Part shown: one piece after another, positions 1 to 9,948 of the stretch | Position numbering within the stretch: the stretch's first letter is position 1 | Layout: every line of letters begins with the position of its first letter | NCBI GenBank assembly: GCA_016584305.1 | Contig: JACEEZ010005884.1 | Span: forward strand, 31,749-95,748 | Reading direction: 5' to 3' | From: Chionoecetes opilio | Taxonomy: Eukaryota > Arthropoda > Malacostraca > Decapoda > Majidae | Length of the DNA: 64,000 nt | Made by a program: the position numbers and the translations under genes | The notes under the pieces: generated by a model | Databases searched by the model: none | What the model saw: only the letters and a program-made list of their open reading frames with translations | Told to the model about the DNA's origin: nothing

Positions 1-280
1 ACTTCTTGAGTTACCTTGGGTGCACATGCATTTAAACATTTAAGAAAGTGTTCTGTGAATATTTGGGCCTGAATGTCGATGTTATCTGTATTGAATACTT
101 TGTCAAGAACATGTCTTTCATTTAATAATAAGGTACATAGCTTGTCAAGAGAATAACTTTTTAATTGGCGAACAGTTTGGCGAGTAGGTCGACTCTTTGG
201 CTTGTGTAGGTTTACCGTGACGCTGATGAGCTCGTGGTCACCCACAGGGCAAGGGGTCGTGTCAGAGTGGATTACTAACT
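1..280 (-). pseudogene. Endonuclease C-terminus and start of linker, resuming after the RTE-like insertion
   Basis: Reads on the minus strand from the target duplication: ELVIHSDTTPCPVGDHELIS, which contains the GDH/SDH-type terminal catalytic histidine block of APE endonucleases. It continues with VNLHKPKSRPTRQTVRQLKS and the basic linker toward the RT. It joins directly with the VVTNKP at 1486 once 281-1475 is removed. The frame stays open to the window edge, so the RT should lie immediately to the left of this window. Confidence 0.75.
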
Positions 281-290
281 CAGGTTTATT
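281..290. repeat. Target-site duplication of the RTE-like insertion, left copy
   Basis: CAGGTTTATT, identical to 1476-1485. Removing one copy and the insertion restores the reading VVTNKPELVIHSD of the host endonuclease. Confidence 0.9.
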
Positions 291-1475
291 CAATCAATCA
301 TTGGGGGCATACGCCGGAGGGCGCGTCGCCTCGCCCACCCTACGACGCCACTCCCGGGGGTCACCACGCGCGAATACCCATGCAGGCTCCTTTCCCATAC
401 CAAGCAGCTCTCGACAAGAAACATCAACTTGCCCCAGCCACGAGCCTTGTGGGCGCCCCCTTGGCCTCCTCCACGCCGGATTGTCTCTTACAGATACAAC
501 CCGATGGGAAGGATCGGTTTCAGGGTAGCGTGCCACATGCCCATATAGCCGAAGTTGGCGCTGACGGACTGTGCAGGTAATAGGCCTCGATTCAGTCTCA
601 CGGTGCAATCGCTGATTTGACACGTAATCATCCCAGCGATACCCCATGATTCTGCGAAGACACTTATTACCAAAGGCATTGATTCGTCTCTTCAAGTCAC
701 TATTTAGTGTTCATGTCTCACAACCATAGAGTAAGACAGGGATCACAAGTGATTTGAAGATCCGGATCATTGTCCTCATGCACAGGTACCGACAACGCCA
801 AATACTCCCGCTGAGCGAGTCCATAACACCGTGGGCTATGCCAATCCGCCGTAAGACTTCTTGACGTGACCCGCCGTCATTATGGACTGCGCTACGAAGG
901 TATGTAAAACTTTCCAAGATCTCAATGTCCTCGCCACACGCATGAACAAACTGTACTGCTTCATCTAGTAAGTCTCCAAACACCTGGACCTTGGTCTTGA
1001 GCCAGGAGACCTCAAGTCCCAAAGGTTTTGCCACCTCGTGCAGCGCCTCGAGAGCCATCACCAGGACCTCCAGCGACTCAGCAAAGATTACTGCATCATC
1101 GGCAAAAACAAGATCAGTGATCTTGGTGTTGCCGACGGATGCTCCACAATCACTTTGATCTACAACCTTGTCCAATACCCAGTCCATACAAGCGTTGAAA
1201 AGTGATGGGGCAAGGACACGCCCTTGCCTCACTCCTGTATTCACAGGAAAGAAGCCGGATACACCTGCCCCACACTTCACAGCACTCTCAGTCCCAGAAT
1301 ACAGACCAGTTATCAAACCAATAGTCCTTGCAGGAATCCCTCGGAGTCGCAGAAGATCCCAGAGTGACTCACGATGCATTGAGTCAAACGCCTTCTTGAG
1401 ATCAACATAGGCTGCAAGCATCCCCTGTCGAAACTCACGTCGGCGTTCCACCAGGACTCGAAGCGCTACCACCAC
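291..1475 (-). mobile_element. 5'-truncated RTE-like non-LTR retrotransposon inserted in the endonuclease
   Basis: A 1185-bp minus-strand insertion flanked by an exact 10-bp direct repeat (CAGGTTTATT at 281-290 and 1476-1485). The 3' end, in element orientation, has a short tetranucleotide tail (TGATTGATTG) and the 5' end begins in mid-RT, as expected for truncated target-primed insertion. The short tandem tail and the C-terminal RPRGRP..W block are RTE/BovB-like; clade assignment is inference. Two further copies of the family are at 51775-52050 and 55885-57578. Confidence 0.85.
294..1475 (-). pseudogene. RTE-like reverse transcriptase, central and C-terminal part, one in-frame TGA
   Basis: Starts in frame at 1475 with ALRVLVERRREFRQG and keeps one frame to the stop after PPAYAPND at 294. 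RT blocks are AYVDLKKAFDSMHRESLW, NTGVRQGRVLAPSLFNACMDW, and the catalytic TDLVFADDAVIFAESLE with FADD intact. The thumb and C-terminal domain follow: GLEVSWLKTKVQVFGD, LLYGCET, RRINAFGNKCLRRIMGYRW, RQRQLRLYGHVARYP, RRPRGRPQGSWLGQVD. The single lesion within the retained part is a TGA at 711-713, exactly where related proteins have Trp (GCETW). The upstream RT and endonuclease are absent by 5' truncation. The few lesions suggest a relatively young insertion. Confidence 0.9.
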
Positions 1476-1485
1476 CAGGTTTATT
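1476..1485. repeat. Target-site duplication of the RTE-like insertion, right copy
   Basis: CAGGTTTATT, identical to 281-290. Confidence 0.9.
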
Positions 1486-2080
1486 GGTAACAACTATGTA
1501 CAGAATGGTAGCAGAAGGAGGAGCGATTTTTGTTGGCGTATTAATTAACTGAGTCATCTTAGCGTGTATTATTATCTGCTGAAGCTTACTATTTTCTTGT
1601 AAAAGATTATCGTTAAAATCGCCATAGTATGTAGCATAGCTTATTGCGTAGAGAAATACTGTGAAGGACATTACTGATATAATCAAACGTGTGTGATAGA
1701 GACCAAGGGTGGCGGTACAAACAGCCAACAATAACTGAGGGTAGCTTCCGACACTGCACCGTGACCCAAACGTCCTCTACGCCCTTTGGTCTTTCAATAT
1801 CTATGTCGACAAGTGTTACTTTATAAGTATCCCTTATATAAATACAAACACCTCCACCTCTTCCTTTGTCACACCTAAAAACAACATAATCAGGTATTGC
1901 GATATATTCGTCATTCATGTCAGAGCATAGCCATGTTTCACTCACACACAATATATCACTGTTTTTTTCATTTAGTTAAAACATCTATTTCTTCTTTATT
2001 GGCTAAAAGGCTTTGGGCATTAATGTGGTCGATTTGTAGATAATTCCATTTATTAATGGTGTTTTCATCGGCCCTGCCTG
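1486..2080 (-). pseudogene. APE-type endonuclease domain of the CR1-superfamily LINE, N-terminal and central part
   Basis: Follows ORF1 on the same strand. Visible blocks in order are HINAQSLLANKEEIDVL (domain start), CVSETWL (the catalytic Glu block), GRGGGVCIYIRDTYK, VEDVWVTVQC, VGCLYRHP and GDFNDNLL (the Asp/Asn block), then a stretch ending VVTNKP. Between CYILW and GDFND, around 1620, a small deletion shifts the frame. The domain is cut after VVTNKP by the RTE-like insertion and resumes at 280. These motifs are those of the endonuclease that nicks target DNA for target-primed reverse transcription. Confidence 0.8.
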
Positions 2081-2093
2081 CATCGCCTACTTC

Positions 2094-3925
2094 CTATGGG
2101 TTATTATTGTTACACTGCTTTTGCTTACGTCCTAATTGATGACAATGAAAACACCGAAGCTGATGGTCAAACCTGCAGGTTGTCTGGTGATGGTTTTGTT
2201 CTCCGCAGTTGTAGCAACCTCTTCTGTTTCTTATTTGGGTGTCTGGGTATTGGTAATGGTGTGTGTTAGATACCGTTCTGGAGTAGTTGGCTCTCTGTGA
2301 TATATCCCGGAACTCATGCCGGTCGTTCCGAGTTGTGTGAGAGGTGGTTTCGCCTCTCCCGCCGCCCTGACTTGACTCCCACCGTGCTGCTTCGGTGCCC
2401 CGAGGCCTCAAGGCATCACCTCGGGGCATAGAGCCACGCACAGGAGGAGGGTGCGAGGCGCCCCACTGCCTGGGCGTAGTTGAGGCAAGGTGAGGCGTTT
2501 GGGGGATGGGGGGTAAGAGGCGGCCATTCGGGTGTGTGCTGTGGAAGAGGGCAGGGAACGCACCACGCTGGACGGGGTCAATGAGGCTCCTCCCTGAGCA
2601 GTTGTAGTGAGAGGGAGACGGTGAGTTGCCTTGGCGTATGAGGGGTGGGGGGGCAACGCGATGGACGGTGTTGAGGGAGACCAAAGGTTGGAATTACTTT
2701 GGTGTGATTGTTTCATATTAATTTTTTTATTTGCATTAATATACTTATTTTGATTGGCATTGGGGAAACTAGTGGCCAGTCTCTTAACATTGTTCCAGTT
2801 CGAGCAGAGTCGGAATCCTGGGCACTGTTTGTCAATGGTCCCCAATAATTTAATCGCACCTAGTCTATTTATAGTACAAGGTTCATTTTACCCTTCCATG
2901 TCAAAACATAAATCATCTAAGTCGCCGGTACCAAGTCTGAACGTAGGTGTTGTTTTCATTATTGCCACACCGTTTGTTTCCCCCCATTTTTCTAGGAGTT
3001 CATTATAGTTCTCTATTTTAGCTTAGATTGCACTCGACATCAGCAGTGGCACAATCTGACATACGTAAATTCATGTGATCACTTTGTTATTGAGGTCACT
3101 AATTAAGAAGCCTAAGTTATCTAACATTGTTTCTGGAGCAACGTCATCAAGAATATCACTCATACCACAGTAGATCACACATGCAGAAGGGATACGAGTG
3201 AGCTTCTCTGTCACCCAGCTTCTGAGCAGGTCTAGATTAGCCCCGGTGATAGTTCTAACTGTGGAGTCTTGAGCCAAATCAGAGCGTAGAACTCATCGTA
3301 AGTTGGCGTCCCCCAGCAGGAGACAGTTAGTAGTGGATGGTGAGTCTTCATCTGGTTTATTTTTATTGTTGTTGGTTTGTTGTTTTTCCAGTATGCTAGC
3401 TCGTTGCTGTAGGAGCTCTATTGTTACGTAAGCGGTCTTGATATCAGTTCCCAGCAATTTGATTTCCAGGTCTTTAGTTTCCAGTTTAGACATTATTGTT
3501 TCAATGTTCTTTGTCATTTTGCGCACTTCTTCCCTTGCCACATCGTTCTCTCCACTGACGTCAGAGGTTTCGGAGGCAGAGTCGGAGGGTGGAGAGGATG
3601 TAAGCGTATTGTCCAGGGGTGAGTGGGCTTCCCGCGTGGTGACTAGAGATGGGGAGGCTGGACCTGAATAGGCAAGTGATGGAGGTTTTGGCACAGCTGA
3701 CCAGAGTCTTCAAGTGTTGTGGGGGGCAGCTGCTGTGCTTCAGGTAGCGGGATGGCTGGCCCTGATCTATTAGGTGTGGTGGGGACTGATCCTGGGCTAT
3801 CAGGTGGTGTGGGGGCAGGCCCTGGTCCATCAGGTGGTAGGAGAGTAGGCCCTTGTTCGTCAGATGCTGGGAGGGCCAGCTGCTGTGAGCCAGGTAGCAG
3901 GGGGGCTGGAACTGGGTCCTTAGGT
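2094..3925 (-). pseudogene. ORF1 remainder: proline-rich, coiled coil, esterase-like, CCHC zinc knuckles
   Basis: Read on the minus strand. A proline-rich segment (about 3925-3650) is followed by a coiled-coil stretch rich in E/K/L (about 3560-3390). Next comes an SGNH-esterase-like start (LLLGDANLR at about 3320-3294), where the usual nucleophile serine of GDS is Ala. An in-frame TGA follows directly, and the same frame continues with TITGANLDLLRSWV and YCGMSDILDD, like SGNH blocks II and III. After a frameshift the C-terminal esterase part and a low-complexity linker lead to CYNCGEQNHHQTTC, a complete C-x2-C-x4-H-x4-C knuckle, and CFHCHQLGRKQKQC, a second knuckle whose His is Arg. Such ORF1 proteins bind element RNA in CR1-type LINEs. 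At least one stop and two frameshifts make it a pseudogene. Confidence 0.7.
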
Positions 3926-3933
3926 ATAGAGGG
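3926..3933. repeat. 8-bp target-site duplication, left copy
   Basis: ATAGAGGG directly outside the left TIR, identical to 5911-5918. Confidence 0.85.
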
Positions 3934-3947
3934 TAGGGTACGCCGTA
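3934..3947. repeat. Left terminal inverted repeat of the hAT-like element
   Basis: TAGGGTACGCCGTA; pairs with 5897-5910 and with an internal right-end copy at 4231-4244. Confidence 0.8.
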
Positions 3948-4107
3948 GGTCCAATGAAAAGTGAAATATAGATTATTTCGAATTTGGCAGGGTGTTTTCT
4001 TATGTACAATTGAATTTTAAGGGTGGTTTGTCCACTTCAACTTTTTGTTTTGAGCACTTCTTGCTATACAAAAATGGACTTTTATATTTATATGCAAAAC
4101 ATAGCTG

Positions 4108-4244
4108 AAAGTGCGATTTTGCATAGTAAGAATTGCTCAAATGCAAAAATGGAATTAGATAAAATCGTCTTAGAATTACATTTTACTTAGGAAATTGGCA
4201 TGCCAAAGTTGAGAAAAAGATTTTTTGTTATACGGCGTACCTTA
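4108..4244. repeat. 137-bp direct repeat, internal copy of the hAT-like right end
   Basis: Starts AAAGTGCGATTTTGCATAG and ends with the right TIR variant TACGGCGTACCTTA. It is the same length as 5774-5910 and nearly identical to it. Together with the left end, 3934-4244 forms a 311-bp MITE-like unit. Confidence 0.8.
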
Positions 4245-4267
4245 ACCAGGGTACCAAAATAGTTGGA

Positions 4268-5605
4268 TTGGGTTACGATGGGAGGGAGGACAAGACCAGG
4301 GCGATGGTGCCCGACAGCTATGGGAAACTGCACCCAAGCTTGATCAGGGAGGAGCATGTGTCAGTGACAGAGGAGCCATTTGGAAGGTACCTTTGGCACT
4401 TTGTACCAGAGGACCCGGTGCCACCTAAGAAGCCTGCGTTCAAGGTGGCACAGGCTCTCTATGATCTGCTGGTGACACACGACTCCACCGACTCACTGAT
4501 CGTACTGCAAGGTGACTCAACTAGGGCCAACACGGGGTGGAAGGGTGGTACTCACGCCCATTTGGAGAAGATGCTGGGACGCAAGCTCTTCTGGAGTATA
4601 TGCGTGTTGCACACAAACGAATTGCCCCTGCGCCACCTTATCACCAGCATCGACGGGCCTACCTCATCTGACACTGGCTTCACGGGTCCAGTGTGCAGTC
4701 TGCCGTCCAGCGTGAATGAGATGCAGTACAACGTAGAGTTCAGAGGAGTGCCTAGCGGTGAAGATCTCACGGAGATACCGGAGTATATCCTGGTCAACAT
4801 GTCCACTGACCAGCAGGTCTCCTACCAGCTGGTCCAGGCTGTGAAGCGGGGCGTTCTCCCGTCCGACCTGCAGGAGATCAAGTGTGGCAAAGTGTCCCAC
4901 TGCAGATAGCTCACCACAGCCCAGTCGCTCGTGTACATGTGGACCAGAAAGCATGGACTGACTGGCAAAGAACTGAACACCCTGGAAATCCTAGTCAAGT
5001 ACTGCCTGCAGGTGTACTTCAAACTCTACTACGACATCAAGGTTCACCACAGACTAGAGGACGGCCCCAAGCACATCCTCACGCAGCTCAGAGTGATGAG
5101 GTCGCAGCCCAAGAAGGTCCAAACAGCTGTGACCTTCTACGTGCGGACAGGAGCATGGTTCGCACACTCAGAATGTGTCCTCCTCTCGCTGATGGCGAGT
5201 CAGAGTGAGGACGACCGCAGGTTCGCCGTGACCCAGATTTTGAAGCTGAGGGCTAGCGAGGAGTATGGGGACACCAGTGTAAGACCTCGCATCACACCCA
5301 AGCTGAACTTGTCAGCCACCAGCTTGCAGACACTGATCAGCTGGCAGCCTGGCCAGGTGCACGAGCCGGCATTCACCTGTTCACTGTCCGGGGATCAGAT
5401 CCAGGAGATCCTGGTCAAGCCGTACGAGGTTCCGAAGTTCTCTATCCACACTCAGAGCACCGAAAGAGTCGTGAAGCAGGTGACAGAGGCTGCGGCAGCA
5501 GTGGTGGGGCAGCAGGCCAGAGTCGGGGTCATCCGGGTTCGGGCCCACCACCGGGAGACCATGCCCTGCTTCAGGTCTAAGAAGGACATGATGGACACGT
5601 TCTAG
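4268..5605 (+). pseudogene. Transposase-like gene of the hAT-like element, one in-frame TAG
   Basis: One frame of 445 codons from 4268 (a TTG; the frame is open further upstream and no ATG decides the start) to the TAG at 5603-5605, broken only by a TAG at 4907-4909. Numbering from the TTG, candidate catalytic residues are D4 (GYDGREDKT), D83 (VLQGDSTRANTG), the C112-x-x-H115 pair (CVLHTNELPLRH) and E302 (WFAHSECVLLSL). This D-D-CxxH-E order is the layout of hAT-type DDE transposases. The stop falls right after Arg213 (KVSHCR), where I expect the Trp of the RW motif. The protein matches from memory a widespread, uncharacterised invertebrate family. An N-terminal zinc finger is not seen, so the gene is 5'-incomplete or has lost an exon. 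The transposase role is inferred from the flanking TIRs and duplication. Confidence 0.65.
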
Positions 5606-5773
5606 GCCAACGTATAGGCTGTGACACTGTGATGTAGTGCCTGATGAGCCAACTGATCAGAAAGAGCTTACCACGCTAGTCATTTGGAACTCATATTGGT
5701 GCATGATGCAATACACAGGACCAACTGGACACTGCGTACTCATTTAAGCATTATTCGATCAGGGTGCAATATA

Positions 5774-5910
5774 AAAGTGCGATTTTGCATAGTAAGAATT
5801 GCTCAAATGCAAAAATGAAAGCAGATAAAATCGTCTTAGAATTTCATTTTACATAGGAAATTGGCATGCCAAAGTTGAGAATTTTTTTTGTTGTTATACG
5901 GTGTATCCTA
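5774..5910. repeat. 137-bp direct repeat, terminal copy of the hAT-like right end
   Basis: Same sequence as 4108-4244 with scattered substitutions and compensating small indels. It forms the functional right end next to the target duplication. Confidence 0.8.
5897..5910. repeat. Right terminal inverted repeat of the hAT-like element
   Basis: TACGGTGTATCCTA; its reverse complement matches the left TIR at 12 of 14 positions. Confidence 0.8.
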
Positions 5911-5918
5911 ATAGAGGG
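5911..5918. repeat. 8-bp target-site duplication, right copy
   Basis: ATAGAGGG directly outside the right TIR, identical to 3926-3933. Confidence 0.85.
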
Positions 5919-6224
5919 GGCTTGAATCTGGTTAGCTGGTAACGGGAGGGCAGGCCCTGGGTTGTTGGGTGGGTGGGCTGTCTGAGGTGCTTCGAGTATC
6001 ATGTTGATGAGCAGGTCCTTGTTTACCCATATATTTGTTAGCCCTAATTCACAACACCGTTTTTGAAGGTCTGGTTTGTGGAATTTGTTGAAAAATTCCA
6101 TAGTTGGATGTCGTAAGGATGTTTCAGTACCTGGTGATGGGCAGTGGTGCGCTTGCGCAATGTTATGTTGCGCTTGCACACCTGGTGTTGAAGCATTGCC
6201 GTGTGACATGTTTTGAGTTGACAC
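5919..6224 (-). pseudogene. ORF1 N-terminal part with SAP-like motif
   Basis: Minus-strand reading frame from an ATG at 6224. About 40 residues in, a helix-rich stretch (FFNKFHKPDLQKRCCELG and onward to NMILE) resembles the SAP DNA-binding fold, with the leucine and charged pattern of that motif. It runs into a proline-rich segment (GPALPLPANQ) that is cut by the hAT-like insertion whose target duplication is 5911-5918. On the other side of the insertion, at 3925, a proline-rich sequence of the same composition resumes. This is therefore the N-terminus of the LINE ORF1, not an independent gene. The SAP assignment is inferred from pattern only. Confidence 0.55.
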
Positions 6225-6299
6225 TTTGACACTTTGCTGTCTCGCAAAGTTCTCAGTCCTTGATATCAGTTATTTCATGTGGTGCACAAAATTCTTTTA

Positions 6300-6878
6300 C
6301 GGCGAAGACGGAAAGTCTATAAGACACTTTAAAGATGACGTCGTCTGCTTCAGGGATCTTCTGCGCATGCGCCGACTAGAGTGAGAGACTGCAAGGGGGG
6401 GTAGGGCCAGGTAGTCTTGCACTTATTGTCTAATTTGCACTAAGTCCATATTTCACTTTCACTACCTTTAACCCAAAACTTGATCACCAGTTCTTTATGT
6501 ATCTTGTGTGATGATTGTAGAGTTGTACGTATTCAGGAATGCTTAATGGGATGGTAGTGCGACTATGTTATGCTGAACGAGAGAGTAGGAAGAAGAGAGA
6601 CACTTTTTGGGGAAACACTGGAGGCTGAGTCACGTGGTGGCGCCGAGTCACGTGACGGGTCAGTTCTTGGCTTTCTTTCACTTGAAGCAAAAAATCCTTA
6701 TTTTCGGCACAATGATGGCACTTAGCGAATTGGATATTCTTTCACACACTCTGTGACACTAATGCATTAGCACGGGCACGTTCACACTGTCGTAATTGCC
6801 ACAGAACCACAGTAACTGACCTCAAAAGACGGAGCGATGTCAAACACGTCCTTCCTCCTCGAGTCTCTCTCGGTCTTC
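6300..6878. other. Unassigned sequence upstream of the LINE
   Basis: No gene or repeat recognised. It contains two CACGTG palindromes close together (about 6632-6655), without other support for a promoter. Confidence 0.4.
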
Positions 6879-7137
<259 letters not shown>

Positions 7138-7339
7138 AAACACATTAACAAAGTGGAATGATGACAGACTTTATTTTTCGGTTTTCAATATATTTTTTTC
7201 CCTTTTTTCCTATCACTGTAGCATTGACATTTGGCATCACGTGTTTTTTTCCTGACGCTAAAATCAAGGGACTACTGATGAGAAAATGTCTGCTGTCTTC
7301 TTTGTTTCTTATGTTTCAAACGCTATAGTCACTTTGTCC

Positions 7340-7471
7340 GCTGTTTCATCTCTCTCTCTTTCTTCTTCTCTTTCTTCCTCGTACTTCTCTCTCTCACTTT
7401 CTCCTCGCTCGTCTCTCTGATGTGTTCTCATCTGTCTCTCTCTCTTCTCCTTCTTTCTCTCTCTTCTCTCT

Positions 7472-7509
<38 letters not shown>

Positions 7510-7521
7510 CCTCTCTCTCTC

Positions 7522-7582
<61 letters not shown>
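7340..7582. repeat. (CT)n microsatellite tract 2
   Basis: CT-rich from about 7340, near-pure from about 7435. It is in opposite polarity to the GA tract before it. Confidence 0.95.
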
Positions 7583-7585
<3 letters not shown>

Positions 7586-7636
7586 ACCAAACTAGAAATA
7601 CCATATAAATGTATCTCTTAATCTAGTATTACTTGT

Positions 7637-7870
<234 letters not shown>

Positions 7871-8165
7871 TACAACTGAAAAAAGAGCTGTATTAAGACA
7901 AGAGGAGGAGGAAAACGAGGTGGAACAGGAGGAGAAAGAGGAAGAGGAAGACGAGGAAGAGGAAAAGGAGGAAGAGAAAGAGAACAAAGAGAAAAGTTTT
8001 TACGATAATATCTGAGCAAATTTTATATCAGTGACTTGATGAATGCGGTGTATGTGGAAAGATTGTGAAAAGATTGTGGGAGTAAGAGAGGAGGAGGAGG
8101 AGGAGGGAAATCTATACGAATTCTAAGAAGACCTACATTTCGTCTTTTCCTTCTTCCATTTTAAT

Positions 8166-8202
<37 letters not shown>

Positions 8203-8272
8203 CTCTCTTCTCTCTCTCCTCTCTCTCTCTCTCTTCTCTCTCTCTCTTCTCTCTTCTCTCTCTCTCTCTCTC

Positions 8273-8305
<33 letters not shown>

Positions 8306-8306
8306 T
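8166..8306. repeat. (CT)n microsatellite tract 4
   Basis: About 140 bp of CT, followed by two copies of TCTCACTACTACTTTGAAC at about 8315-8365. Confidence 0.95.
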
Positions 8307-8484
8307 TATACTACTCTCACTACTACTTTGAACTCTATAATAATCTCTCACTACTACTTTGAACGCCGTAGAGGTCAGACGTGTCGTTCTGTCGCTCCTC
8401 TGCCAACTTTGGCTCCCCTTGCTATTGCTGTGTATCAAGATGGACGAGACAATTTTGAAGACCCTCATGATTTCTCAGGACAAN

Positions 8485-8516
8485 GAGAAAAGAAATTTGT
8501 TATACGGCGTACCCTA
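8485..8516 (+). repeat. Solo right-end fragment of the hAT-like element
   Basis: The last 32 or so bases match the right end of the element at 3934-5910 and finish with TACGGCGTACCCTA (8503-8516). It starts directly after the only ambiguous base in the window (N at 8484), so the truncation may be an assembly join rather than biology. Confidence 0.6.
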
Positions 8517-8960
8517 CCCTACAGGTCATTGACGCTGTATGTTAAATGGGTTGACCCCAGTTACCTTTAAACAACAAGATAGAAAAGGGTAACATATAAA
8601 TGGTGGCAGTGGTAACGATAAGTACTTTATTTTAACCCTCTTGCATTCCGTAATTATATTTATGAATTCCTGCTCGTGGCAGCCCATGGGAGAGGCCCTC
8701 AGAAGGGCTTTTTTATGCGTAAAAAAGTTTACTTGCTAGTGTATTTGTTTCCCATACCAAATACTCTTATCAGTGTAAATGTTATACTGTTCTCTTTGGA
8801 TATGTTTTTTCTATAAGATTATCGCATAAAAAACTATAAAGCACACAGAATAAATGCCATTATGAGACTCTGAATGTATATGCATAAACAGTAAATTGAC
8901 TTCAACTCTTCACTAGAAAATATTTTCTCAGAAAACATTCGAAGTGTTGCATACCAAAAG
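8517..8960. other. Unassigned sequence
   Basis: AT-rich, no gene or repeat recognised. Confidence 0.4.
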
Positions 8961-8969
8961 AAGCGGAAT

Positions 8970-9540
8970 TATATCAGTCTTCCATAGAAACCATTAGTTT
9001 TCTGATAAGGGAATGTGCTCCGTGGTAAAAGTAGCATAAACTTAACATTTCTCGCGAAACAATCAATTTTTTTACATTTTCTTGATATTTTCAGCAATGT
9101 TATATGATACAGCCTTAAGTTATGTTTGTCCGGCAGCCATAAGTACATTTTTCTTATAACCTTGTTTTGTGGTCTTAAGTTTTTTTTTAAGTGGATTTTG
9201 TTTGCCAACATATCCGGTTTGAAAAATATACATGTTGGCTCGCTGTCAGCCTTGGGCAATTTGAGATAATTAGCATAAAACAAAATGGCCGCCAAATTAT
9301 ATCAAAATACATAAAATACCATACATCCCTTGAAAATTCACACAGAGGGTCAACCAATACATGAATTCCAGGGTATTTTGATCCAGAAAATCTATTTCTG
9401 GTATTTTCAATTTCAAAATGGCCACCGTTTTCAAAATGACTGCCCAACAAATAAAAAATTGAAGTGTACAAATCGTAATTTTGACGTATGTATGATTCGT
9501 ACACTTTGTTAATTTACTAGTAGATTTTACTATTTTGTAC
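8970..9540. repeat. Uncharacterised interspersed repeat, clean copy
   Basis: Its reverse complement reappears, heavily corrupted, at about 19600-20030. Shared landmarks include the stretches around 9180-9245 (AAGTGGATTTTGTTTGCC, ATATCCGGTTTGAAAAA) and 9410-9460 (AAAATGGCCACCGTTTTCAA). No convincing coding content was found. Confidence 0.65.
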
Positions 9541-9940
9541 ATTTACTCATGAAATTATCTGAAGGTGCAGTGTGTATAGTTTTTGATAGAAACTGTTGAA
9601 AACTAGGGATGCCTGAACATGCTATATTCACATTAGATATGTATAGGTAATTGATCCTCCCGTGTTTATTTCCTCGTAATCCTCACATCCATTTGTTGTG
9701 TGGCATTTTATTTCTCTGTTTATTGTTTATCATAATGGAGTGAATGTCCTTGCACTACCAGGGCACACTGGTGACTTCACTGCTGTGAAACCCAGCATGG
9801 GGTTCAGTGTCAGCTAAGATGTAACTATATGTAACGATATGGCCATGGGAAGACTGGCATAATAGGCATCACAAAAAAACCTGCAACACTGAAAATCTGG
9901 GCTCTTAGTCTGCATTCTTGTGGCCAGATAGTACAGGATG
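9541..9940. other. Unassigned sequence
   Basis: No gene recognised; it leads into the decayed gene that begins near 9950. Confidence 0.4.
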
Positions 9941-9948
9941 TCTTCAGC

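Larger units (their letters stand above)
3934..5910 (+). mobile_element. hAT-like DNA transposon inside the LINE ORF1
   Basis: A 1977-bp insertion with 14-bp terminal inverted repeats: TAGGGTACGCCGTA at 3934-3947 and TACGGTGTATCCTA at 5897-5910, two mismatches. It is flanked by an exact 8-bp direct repeat ATAGAGGG (3926-3933 and 5911-5918). Eight-bp duplications with TIRs starting YARNG are characteristic of the hAT superfamily; P elements also make 8-bp duplications but their ends differ. The element carries one gene-sized frame (4268-5605) with a transposase-like layout. It has an unusual internal structure, because the last 137 bp also occur at 4108-4244. Confidence 0.8.
1..6300 (-). mobile_element. 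CR1-superfamily non-LTR retrotransposon, interrupted twice, RT beyond left edge
   Basis: A minus-strand LINE read from about 6300 down to 1. In order it encodes an ORF1 protein (SAP-like region, proline-rich linker, coiled coil, esterase-like region, CCHC knuckles) and then an APE-type endonuclease whose last part continues to the window edge. The reading is seamless once two later insertions are set aside: a hAT-like element at 3934-5910 and an RTE-like fragment at 291-1475, each with an exact target duplication. An ORF1 with an esterase domain is known from CR1-group elements, so I place it there; the RT that would settle the clade is outside the window. The copy is dead: it has stops and frameshifts in both ORFs. 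The 5' boundary near 6300 is approximate. Confidence 0.75.

Noticed and set aside
1168..1410. 80-residue plus-strand frame
   Set aside because: Lies opposite the RTE-like RT on the minus strand, which has clear family motifs.
6630..6660. Two CACGTG palindromes as a possible regulatory site
   Set aside because: No gene follows that they could regulate; two short motifs can occur by chance.
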